A stretch of 64,000 bases of DNA from Trifolium pratense (Eukaryota; Streptophyta; Magnoliopsida; Fabales; Fabaceae), in NCBI RefSeq assembly GCF_020283565.1, contig NC_060060.1, positions 49,464,015 through 49,528,014 on the forward strand. The letters are read 5' to 3'. The notes beneath the pieces are model-generated. The model ran no database searches and was not told the origin of the DNA. It was given only the letters and a program-made list of their open reading frames with translations. The first letter of the stretch is position 1. The number at the start of each line of letters is the position of its first letter. This document shows positions 1 to 11,200 of this stretch, piece by piece. The position numbers and the translations under genes were made by a program.

Positions 1-100
1 CCTTTTTTCCTAACATGCTTTAGCAAAATAAAACAAAAATGGATGACAGGAATCTTTTTTATATAGTGTTATCAATTAAGATATTGTGTTTTCTTTACAG

Positions 101-2105
101 TCTGTGATTAAAAAGAAGTATGGACAAGATGCTACTAATGTGGGTGATGAAGGTGGCTTTGCTCCTAATATTCAGGTCCTTGCGTGCTTCTTTTGTTTTT
201 TGTGATCTAAGGTGTTATTACCTAAAAGTAGTTTGTGATTTGGTTTCTTACAATTAGTGAACTCATTTATTTTGTTTGCATATTAGGATATTTTCTTGAG
301 TGATAATGCAAACGTGCATAAAAAATAAGAAATAACAATTTATGTTGTTACACTTTATTCTATAACAAACATTAACTATCTCGACTCTACTTTCTGTTTT
401 GTTACATTTTCATGTTGCCAAAATACAGGTTTTAATTTTTTTTTTATGTTTCCTGTTAAATTTATAGGAAAACAAAGAAGGACTTGAGCTTCTTAAGACT
501 GCCATTGCAAAAGCTGGTTATACTGGAAAGGTTTGAATTAATATTCATCTGCTGAATCTGACTTAGCATATTAATCCATATATGACTGATTGATTTCTAC
601 CTGCATAGGTTGTAATTGGGATGGATGTTGCTGCTTCAGAATTTTACGATAACAAAGGCAAAACATATGACTTAAATTTTAAGGAAGAGGTGGTGGACAG
701 CTTATAAACTTTTCCCCAAAGTTTCTTTATTTAAATTCCTCTATTGAGTATATTTCTTTGTCAAATGCTTTAACTCGATAATTGACCACCTTACTGCAGA
801 ATAATGATGGATCAGAGAAAATCTCAGGAGACAGTTTAAAGAATGTGTACAAGTCCTTTGTGTCAGATTACCCAATTGTGTCTATTGAGGATCCATTTGA
901 TCAGGATGACTGGGAGCACTATTCAAAATTAACAGCTGAAATTGGTCAGCAAGTACAGATCGTTGGTGATGATCTCCTTGTTACAAACCCAAAGGTATGC
1001 TTTATTAACTTCATATGTTTTTTTTGTTCAACAAACATGTATCTTGTGTTTTTAACATTATTCTGTTCTGTCCATTATTGGCTCTTTAGCGTGTGGAAAA
1101 AGCAATTAAGGAGAAGTCTTGCAATGCCCTTTTGTTGAAGGTAAATTAGCATTTGCCTTATTTTTATTTAGAGAGGATCAACAGTTCCATCTTAATTAAC
1201 TATTCTTTTAATTCTCTTTCAAATCTGACGTGAATATTTTTTACAATCTATTTAATAGGTGAATCAAATTGGTAGTGTAACTGAAAGTATTGAAGCTGTG
1301 AAAATGTCAAAGCAAGCTGGCTGGGGCGTCATGGCTAGTCACCGAAGGTATTGAATCCCCCGTTGTTTTCCCAATCTGTTCCCATTTTGATCTGTTTTTT
1401 TTATGTCATCTTCTGTATGTTCACACTAATGTGTTACATCTTGTTTATTGTAGTGGTGAAACTGAGGATACCTTCATTGCTGATCTCTCAGTTGGGTTAG
1501 CAACAGTAAGTTAATTGCATTTTTCCAATCATGTCATGTTATTTATCTTCGTCTCAGTAGTAGTGCATTTGCCAAACAATTCATGTCAAGATTTTGAATT
1601 GGTTTATTTTTACCTTCGCTCTTTAAGCTTGTAATAATATTTGGGCATGTTATGTCATTGTTTCGCAGGGTCAGATCAAGACCGGAGCTCCCTGCAGATC
1701 TGAAAGGCTTGCTAAGTACAACCAGGTAAATCCGCAAAACTCTTATCTTTTTTAATTGAGCTGAATTAGGTCAATTCAACTGTTTGTTAAAAGTTTGAAA
1801 ACTATACTTTGTAAATTGTAATGGCATGTCCATTTGATAAAATCAGTTGTGCTTCTATTTTATTATGTTATTTTCTCTCAGTAAATTATGGATAAGTTCG
1901 GAAGATGGTCAACACAATATTGCGCCTGAATAATGTAAAATAAATTTGCGATGTAGATAACTTTTTCTTGATATAAGTTGGATCATTATTATGACTACAC
2001 TTATACTTCTTTGATGTGTTGCAGCTTCTTAGGATTGAAGAGGAACTTGGTGCTGCAGCAGTCTATGCTGGTTCCAAATTCAGAGCCCCGGTGGAGCCCT
2101 ATTGA
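101..2105 (+). CDS. ENO: enolase (2-phosphoglycerate dehydratase), last nine exons; 5' part lies outside the window
   Basis: Enolase interconverts 2-phosphoglycerate and phosphoenolpyruvate in cytosolic glycolysis. Exons, all with GT-AG borders and matching phase, are 101-175, 468-530, 609-689, 800-994, 1090-1140, 1259-1347, 1454-1505, 1669-1725 and 2025-2105 (stop TGA). They encode about 247 residues, against roughly 445 for the plant family, so the N-terminal domain is missing only because the window starts inside the gene. Visible active-site motifs: GDEGGFAPN (Glu near the substrate), GMDVAASEF (Mg ligand Asp), [11 protein letters not shown] (Mg ligand Glu), GDDLLVTN (Mg ligand Asp), the enolase signature [14 protein letters not shown] with the catalytic Lys, ASHRSGETED, and GQIKTGAP with the substrate Lys. 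The C-terminus is RAPVEPY. All key residues are intact and no frameshift is seen, so the gene looks functional. Confidence 0.97.
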
Positions 2106-2189
2106 TATTTTAACGCAAGCAATGTTGAAATAAGTTTCTGTTGACAGCACAATCACATATTTCTGTGCTTATTAAACTCTCTTATAAGA

Positions 2190-2191
<2 letters not shown>
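2106..2191 (+). other. enolase 3' UTR (start of)
   Basis: AT-rich sequence directly after the enolase stop, running into the TA microsatellite. AATAA-like words occur but no poly(A) site can be fixed by eye. Confidence 0.4.

Positions 2192-2274
<83 letters not shown>
2192..2274. repeat. (TA)n microsatellite, about 83 bp
   Basis: Uninterrupted AT dinucleotide tract just downstream of enolase. The 127-codon minus-strand frame through it, with an Ile/Tyr repeat, is a by-product of the microsatellite. Confidence 0.95.
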
Positions 2275-2277
<3 letters not shown>

Positions 2278-4136
2278 TTGTTGAGTGCGTAATTTTGGAA
2301 CATGGGCAATAGGGAAGTGAACTTTTATGTGTCTAATGGTTTGGTTAAATAGCAAAAATGCTAGGTTGAATATATAGAATTTGACTTGATTTTGATGTGA
2401 ATCATGAATTGTGAAACTAAAGCTTAGAGTATGTTTGCTACTTTTCATATCACATTTTCTGTTCCAGATGTTTTGGAAAGGTAATTTTGGACTGTATAAT
2501 TTGAGAAAGGATCCTCTGCAGTGAAATTCACCGCAGGCTGTCCAGTTTAGATCAACACCAATCAACTTTTTTTTTAATGTTTTGAACAGTAAACCGAAAA
2601 AATAAAATGAGTGAGATGAAACTGGAGAAAATTTACACTAGAGAGGATCTCCTCGTATAATTTGTTTAAAACTTCATTTAGATGTTACAAAATTTGTGTT
2701 TTTTCTGTGTACAGTTACATTCAAAGTCATTGGTGGGTGGAGGAAGTTTGCTGTGTAATAATGATGCAATGCCCTCCCCCAGAAGCTTGGTTTGCTTGAT
2801 TTTATGTATGTAGAAAATTCGGTTAGTTGAAATTGAAACAGGAGAATCTTTCTTGTTTGTCCTACAAGTTTTTTATGGAGATTAGTCATCGCTCAGAAAA
2901 AATTAGAGACTATAATCTACTTCAGTTTCCGTTATTCTACTATGAGTCATATGAAGTTGATGGTATTTTGAGGGGGTAAGGATTGTAGTAAGGATCGTAG
3001 TTTCCGTTATTCTACTATGAGTCATATGACTTTTTTGGGGGTAAGGATCGTAGTTTCTTTAAGCATGTGGTCAGATATTCGATTCTTGGCTCACGAATAT
3101 TTGAATTATGCAATTAAATATCATACATATCATTAGTGCATTAGAAGGTTTTAAATACTAGGACATTGATCTCCAAATTTATACCAAGATTCTCCAACTT
3201 TTAAGTCTGATTAAACTTAAGTCTCCAATTTATCAGATCTGATTTGAGAAGCTTTCTTCATAATCATAATAGCAATCTTCTGAATGTTATCACTATCAAA
3301 GTGCTAATTTTTAACAACACTCGATTTCAATAAAAATTCACATTTTAATCAATCTAACTCTTATTTCAAATCTCTGTAAATTTATTTTATTCATAATAAT
3401 AAGTGAAAAATATTTACATTCTTAAAATTTTATCCTCCCTTCATGAAGGCTTACATGTTTTCATGAGTAATTAGTAGAGGTTGGTGATTGTCTTTGTGGA
3501 GGTTGGAGTGCCTTTGTTTTGTTGGGTGGTGATGAAGTTCTCAAGTTCATAATCTATCAAGAGGATTGATGCTTGACAATTTGGAGTTAACATGAATTGA
3601 CAATAATTTGGCTTGGAGCATATTATGGGAATCAATTATCGCATATGCCTTATTTTGTTGTATTTGGAATTTTGATGTAGTGTATGTTTTTTCTCCCAAA
3701 CGATTATTTTAAGGGGAGCACATTGAGTTCAATTTTTTGGTGGTTATGTAGTGGTATGTTTTGGTGTTGAGGTATTATTAAGGATTTTAGATGCATACAA
3801 TTAATTACATGTTAGATCGGACGGTCTAAATTTCAAATAAGTTTAATAATTTTAATTGTGGTATAAAAAAAATATATAATCAGTTTAATTGTGGTCTTTT
3901 ACGTTTATCTTAAGTTTTAAGTTTGTCCTCTATGTTTAAATTTTTTAAGTTGGTCTATCATGTTATTGATGTCAATATAAGTTTGTTCTTTTCGTCAAAT
4001 TTGAGTTAATTTTGTCTAAAGTTTTCACTGACATCCTCCTAAGTTGTCCGCGTATGCAACTCTGTTAGTATGCAAACAATTAAAAAGAAATTTGACTAAA
4101 AGAATTAAATTATTGTAAAGTTAAAAACTTATTCTA
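2275..4136. other. intergenic, no gene seen; one 30-bp direct repeat
   Basis: AT-rich sequence between enolase and the DUF89 gene. A 30-bp direct repeat lies at 2925-2954 and 3000-3029. Around 3840-4020 there are words of the 'ttggtcc...acgttt' type that also occur in the foldback element at 22477. No convincing coding potential on either strand. Confidence 0.5.
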
Positions 4137-4773
4137 CGGTTCTGTTTGGTAAAACTTTATTTTGAGTTTATAGCTTATAAGTTTATATGACAAAAAATCC
4201 TGTTTAATAAACATTTTTCAGAAAGAGCTTATAACTTATTTTACTAGCTTCTACCTTATTTTTCTAACGCTATTTCATACTTGAAAAAATTAAACATTAA
4301 TTAAAAATATCTTTTTTTTTTGTCATTTCATACTTATAAGTTATTTCGACCGCTAATTTTACCAAACAATACAAATTCAATTAGTTAACTTATTCTCTAT
4401 AAGTTCATCCGTTACAAGCCAGTTTATCAGCTATATGCTATTTTTTACTAAAAAGACCTGCATAAAAAAGCGTAATATTTATAAAGACGGCTCTGTTTGG
4501 TAAAAATAAGCTATAAGCTAACTGATAGCTGAAAAACTAGCTTATAACTGATAGCTTATACCTGAAAAGCTAGTATAATAAAATTAAAGTGTTTGACAAA
4601 TTTAGTTGTTGTAAGTACAAAATGATATAAAATACATGGTTAGTGAGTAGTTATTATATTTAGAAAAAATAATTGAAAATAATAAGGATAAAAATGAGAT
4701 AAAATGTAAAAAACTATAATTTATAACCTCATAATAACATCTCAATTCTCAAATTTTTTTATAAACTAATTAA
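4137..4773. repeat. CTGTTTGGTAA / TAAGCTATAAGCT repeat remnants (hAT-like MITE type)
   Basis: Two starts of the form 'tctgtttggtaaaa' (about 4141 and 4492) are each followed by many 'ataagct/agcttat' words. The matching inverted end 'ttaccaaat' lies near 5030. Similar stretches occur near 9475-9640, 19040-19205 and 23525-23715. Element boundaries are not clear. Confidence 0.45.
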
Positions 4774-4782
4774 TTAAGTTTA

Positions 4783-4951
4783 GGGTCATGCTAACTAGTG
4801 TGGCACTAGTTAAGGATACAAAAAAAGCAATTTTTATATTGGAAATGACATTTTTTATACTTTACAAACATTGACTACACAAATTTCAATATAATTTTAC
4901 TATAATTAGTATCCTTAACTAGTGCCCCGAGGACACTAGTTAGCATTTTCC
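4783..4951. mobile_element. Mutator-like MITE, 169 bp, with perfect 9-bp target duplication
   Basis: The ends are inverted repeats built on 'atgctaactagtg' at the left and its complement 'cactagttagcat' at the right. The inverted stretch continues inward to 'ggatac/gtatcc'. It is flanked by the perfect 9-bp direct repeat 'ttaagttta' at 4774-4782 and 4952-4960. A 9-bp duplication is typical of Mutator-like transposition. There is no coding capacity. A rearranged remnant of the same ends occurs at about 15868-15909. Confidence 0.8.
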
Positions 4952-5260
4952 TTAAGTTTATTATCAAACACATTAATTTTTATCAAACAAACTTAATTTA
5001 TCCAATAAACTATACGCTAGTCTATTGGAGTTACCAAATAAAAAAGCAAAATCTAGTTATTACATAACCTTTTAAATAAGCCAAAAAATAATTGAAAGAA
5101 TAACTTTGACTAAAAAAATAGTTTTCCAGTTTTATACGTAAAAAGTGAGTAAAAGTGATTAAAAAAAAACCCTTTGCCTCATCTTGAAAAATCTGAATTC
5201 ACAAAATAATCAATTTTCCATTTTTCACCTGATTATTACAGTACTTGTTTGTAATAATCA

Positions 5261-8200
5261 ATGGAAAGCGCATCAGAGCTTGTTGAATTTCCATTGCTAT
5301 TAACACCAATTGATTCTCACTATCGAGCTTGCACTATTCCTTACAGATTCCCTTCTGATAATCCCAGAAAGCCTACTCCCACCGAAATTTCTTGGATTGA
5401 TCTCTTCCTTAACTCTATACCCTCTTTCAAGTATGTATTTTTTTTGGTATTTGATTCGATTTTTTGATTGATTTTAGTATACCCTTTTGTTTATTTTGAT
5501 TTGTAATGTTTTTTTTTTTTGGCAGTAAAATTTGGGGTTTTTTGCTTCTTGTTTTCATAGTTGTTGTATGTTATATCTGGTTTTGCTGCTTTATGGGTTG
5601 TTGTATTTTCCTTTTCCTTGTGGGTTTTTGATGGTTAAATAAGAATTTTGACAAGAAATTTTGCAAACAATTTGGATGATTAACATAATTTAAATATGTG
5701 GTTAATTATGTTTGGTGAGTGAATAATGAATATAACAAGTGTTGCAACTCATTAACTATTCATCGTGAATGTAACTGATGAAGCACAGATGCCCCATGGA
5801 TTAGGCGTATCCTAGTGTCGGACATGTGTTGGTGTTAGCACCAACTCATATGATTACATTGAATTATGTCATTTTCTCAAATTATTATTAGTGTCTGACT
5901 TGTTAGTATCTGTGTCGTGTTCAATGTTTGTGTTTGTATCCCTGCTTCATAGTGTAACTAACTAACCATGGTTTTGAAGGTTACTAATCATGGTTTTTAG
6001 GTGTTCAAATATAAATAGATACATTAATATTATTTAAATTGTGTTGAAATATACATGAAGTTAAGGTGTTGAAATATATACATGATATTCAGTTATCACG
6101 ATTAATGTTCAGATATACACTTGAAATTTTGGTTAATGACGTTCGAAGTTGCGGTTAGTTATATTTAGTGGATGATGAATGAGTTGGGACATCTTGATAT
6201 ATCGATCAATCACCCACTGAATGTAACTAACCATATATTTGAACTGAATTAACCATCTAAATTGCTTGTTGAAATTTTTTCCCAGTGCGTCAAAATAACA
6301 CAGTTCTTTTGTTATGATAATCTTTTTTTTGACATATTTGTTATAATAATCTGAATTGTTAATTAATAACACTATATTAGAAGTACAATTTACATTTAAT
6401 TTCATTCATTCATTTCCTTTTTATAATCTATTTTTCAAAATATGTTTTTTGTTTTAATCAATGCTTTTGTTTGTAATGGCATTATGTTGGCGAAGGATGA
6501 ATAACATATTCAGGTGTGGTATCGCCATTACCATTAACATGTTATCTTTCACAATATCACCTTGACATATTTGTAAGATTTATATTTTACGGAAGAAGTA
6601 ACTGCAACTTAGGATCCTCTCCATTTTCTATTCTTTCTATTTCCTCCATTACTATAGTTTTGGAAATATAACAAAAGTGTGACATTAAATGAGTCCAAAT
6701 CTTTTTATACACCCCAAAACATTTAAAAACCTTAGTACTAGTGAGAGAAAATGGCGAGGATCCTAACTCAGTAACTTCCATAGTTGTACAGTAAGGCTTC
6801 CTATTGCATGATCATCATGATTTTACTCATATCAGCCTTTTGAAAACTTTCCTCGCATTTCTTTAGCATTGGATTGTGGTGAGTTTTGTCACAAATATTT
6901 TTCTTTTTGGGGGTGAGTTGAGTATTCTTGAATTTATAGGTTGCTAGCTACTTTCTATGAAAACCTTCTTCTACTTCATGTGGTAAATTGTACTATAAGG
7001 CATAAGATTCGTCAATATTGACCAATGGCCAATTTGTCCAATGAAAAAGTATAGCTTATAACAAATACATGTTTCAATAATTCATCTATGACTCTAGTTA
7101 CTTTTGTAGTTTTTCATGCCTAAGTTAAAACAAAGAAACTCCAAGCGATTACAGTTGTTCCTTTTGTACTCTTGTTTCTTTTAACCTAGATCTTGATATC
7201 ATCTTTTAACAACTTACAAGCATTAAGAGTTGTTCTTTCTTTTCTAATGAGATAAGTAGAAGTAACTAATCGTTCGCAATATTAAACTAACATTTACTGA
7301 TTTTTCCGAAATATGTGATTTCTATATTATTACCTGAATTATAGTATTTGTGTGATCTTATTCTTGTTTACATTATTACCAGATTCTTGTGTGAATGTGG
7401 TGGTGGTGGTTGTTATTTTCTTGTTTACATGTATTTTGTAACTTTTACTTGGCAGGAAGCGTGCTGAGAGCGATACTTCTGTTCCTGATGCTGCAAGTAA
7501 AGCTGAAAAATTTGCTCAAAGGTAATATGATTCTTATTTTATTTCTTCTATATTTTTAGTTTGTAGTGTGGGATTTCCTAATCACATATTTGGTTTTTGC
7601 ATTCCCTGGAAAAGATATGCTGATATACTAGAAGATTTCAAGAAAGATCCCGAAAGTCATGGTGGACCACCTGATTGCATTGTATGTTCTATACTATTTA
7701 CGACACTATACCCTAATTTGAACAACGTAAACAGAACAATTTTTTTTTGTACTTTTATGATGCGTCTAATTATCTTTGTTTTTCTTTTAAACATTTTGGG
7801 TGGGGCGATTTACTAGCTTCTATGCAGACTTCGTGAGCTAATACTTAGAGAATTGGGATTCAGTGATATCTTCAAAAAAGTCAAGGTAAATTTATCTGCA
7901 ATTTGGGATACTATTTGTTATTTGTTACTGCTATGCAGTCATATATAATAAAATGTTGAACAGTGTTGTCAAGTGGGGATATAGCGTAGTAAAATTTGAA
8001 TAAATCACTTTTGTTTGCGATACTCTATTTAGTAAAATGTGTTATCTAATAGTGGCTATAACAACGATATAGCACTGTATGATAGCGGAATCTGAACAAA
8101 CTGCTATTTTTCGTGATCTGCGATCGACAAAGACTGATGTTGAAGAAAAGTGTGTGGCTACCTGATTGTAGTGGTTGAGGCGTGTTACATCTTCCGTGAA

Positions 8201-11200
8201 TATGAAGGAAAATATCATGCGATTGTTTTTAGATTTTGTTGACTGAGAATGTCTATGTTTACCGGCCAAAGTAGCGCGATATTCAACATATGGTGTTATC
8301 AATTTCAATAAGAGAGAGCTATGTTTTATAAAATAACATCATCAATGGAACATGTAGCTTTCTTTTTGTTATGATATTAATCACTTTTCTGATTGAATTC
8401 TATAGGATGAAGAAAATGCAAAAGCCATCTCCCTGTTTGAGAATGTTGTTCGTGTTAATGATGCCATTGAAGATGAAGGCAAGCGAATTGATAATCTTGT
8501 TAGGGGAATTTTCGCAGGAAACATATTTGATCTTGGTTCTGCACAGGTAGAATGATTTTCTATGCATTCTTTTGATATATTCTGCAACTAAACTAAAGTA
8601 AATCATTATTTTAGTTCCAAATTTGTAAGGCGGTTTAATTATAGTCCATCAATGAATGTATTGAAACTACAAAAACATCTGAGTGTGTTTTTTTGTTGGT
8701 AATTTCATTGACAAAACTGATTAAATGAAGACTCAATTGTATTGGCAACAATAGGTTCAAAGTTTTGTTTGATATAAACCAGATAAACGATAACCTTACA
8801 TAGGTCTTTCTTAATGTATGTGCATACTGTTTTTTGCTATTAGTTACAATTACAAATCATATGCAGGACTTTAGAGAATCATATTTATGTGTAGTTTTTG
8901 TATTAACGTATTCTTTTCACAATTCCTTGAAGCTTGCAGAGGTTTTCTCTAAGGATGGAATGTCCTTTTTAGCTAGTTGTCAAAATCTTGTCCCTCGACC
9001 TTGGGTTATTGATGATCTTGACGCTTTCAAAGTGAAATGGAGCAAGAAGTTATGGAAGAAGGCAAGTTTTTGTGTGCATAAATCGATTAAGCAAGAAGTT
9101 AAAAATGAATTGTTGAATTTTTTGTCTACCGGTTTATTTTCTGCAGTGATGCTGTTGTAATGTGTTCCCTTCATTATCGCAGGTTATCATATTTGTAGAC
9201 AACTCTGGTGCTGATATTATTTTGGGTATTTTACCATTTGCAAGGGAGCTTCTTCGACGTGGGAGTCAGGTTTGTCGAGAATTCATTTATTTATTTTACA
9301 GAAAAATTCATTTAGACAAAAACAAGGAATTACAAATAGATGGGAGGATTGAAACACTAAAATAAAACACAAGACAACAAAGAAAGAAGAGAAAGACTAT
9401 GTTTCGATAAAAAACTTAATTAAGCGCTTGTAACATAAGGACCTTTTATCTATAAATGTTTATGTATCAACTATTTGTATAACAAGATAAAATAAAGTTA
9501 AACTGTTTTTATATAAGCTATTTTCAAAAGCTATGGTGGAGAGTTTATGGAAGTAAGTTGTAAACTGCTTATGAACATGTCATAAGCTGTTTTCATAAGC
9601 TCTCCTAAACAGTCTCACAAGTGAGATTATTTTGACTGTCTTGTTGTAGGTATTTATTTGGTTTAGCAGAATCCGTAATGACTTATAAACATGTTTGAAA
9701 CTGGAACTGCTTTTGATGTTCTGTTCTTACAGATGTCATCTTCAGTACATTTTATACGATTATGTTTGGATGCAGGTTGTATTGGCTGCAAATGACTTAC
9801 CTTCCATCAATGATGTGACATATCCTGAGCTAGTTGAAATTATATCAAAGGTAATGAAAAACGGTTTTTGTAAACTTTCGCTGTTACCATATTCTTTGCT
9901 AACTCTATCAGGTTGGTTTCCAGTTAAAGGATGAAGGAGGAAATCTTGTCGGTGTCAGTTCATCAAATCTTTTAATTGCCAACTCTGGCAATGATTTACC
10001 TGTAAGAAAATGAATAATGTTTTTTTATTAATTATGTAAATTATGTTATTTGAATCTATGACATCAAATCAATATTAATTGTATGATGAATTCATCTTTC
10101 TTGCTTTATTCAATGGATTGCAGGTTATTGATCTTACAAGAGTGTCACAGGAGCTTGCTTACCTTGCCAATGATGCAGATCTTGTCGTCTTAGAAGGGAT
10201 GGTGAGTTCTTCATTGGGTATCATTGGAAATTTTTACTACAGTTATGTTGGGTTTTGATACTTGGAGTGAAGTAGATTGTAAGGATAAGAAAAAATATAT
10301 AATCGTTGGAATTAAAGGGATCATTAGATCAGTTAGTCTCATTGGCTAGGATTGAGCTAATTGAACGATTTATAAAAAAATCTGATTCATACATCCAATG
10401 TCTTAAGATTTTGGGTGGAGATAAGATGTTTTGGTCCTTGTTGCACCTGGTCTCACTGACAAGTGGTACCAGAGCCACATATCGACTTGATGCAGTGTTA
10501 TCGATGGCGGACCATGGCGGAAAGCCAAAAAACTTCCATATTAAGCCGCCATATCCGATATAAAATTCAATGACGCTGCCATCCTTCAAATATTGGCTGT
10601 GGCAGTTGTCAAATAATCTGTACAGCAATATGCCATGGCTGATATTTGACAACCTGACTTGATGGGAGAGCAGGAGTAGATCCTGGTGAATCTTTCAAAT
10701 TAGGGAGACTCACACTTGGGGAGAGATCATTTTTTTTTTTGACAAGAAAAAAACATTTGCATTAGATAAGATAAATCAAATACAAACAAAGAGAGACACA
10801 TTGTGTTAGGACATTCCCCAACCACAATTGAAAAACAACACAAACAATTAAGTCAACCAAGACTTGAGCATCAAAAAGCTTTGAGAAAATAGAAACCAAC
10901 AATGCATGACCAAACAAATAACTTAATCCAATCACCCAAGCAAATTTCTTCCACAAGTGATAAGTGGGTTGAGGAACCACAGTCTTTAAATCTATCCAAT
11001 TACGGATCATTTCTTTGGCTTGTGGACGCGCAGATCGACTATACGGGTTCTCGAAATCAGGTAAACTCACCACACATGAATGATCCAACTGTTGAGTGAA
11101 GAAGAAGAGAGACTTGTTTGCAACAACCACTATTAGATCCTTACTCAAAACAATTGCCTTAACATCCAGACATCTTTGGGGCCTTACATCAAACACCTTG

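Noticed and set aside
2182..2565. 127-codon minus-strand frame with an Ile/Tyr repeat
   Set aside because: It is the translation of the TA microsatellite plus flanking UTR.
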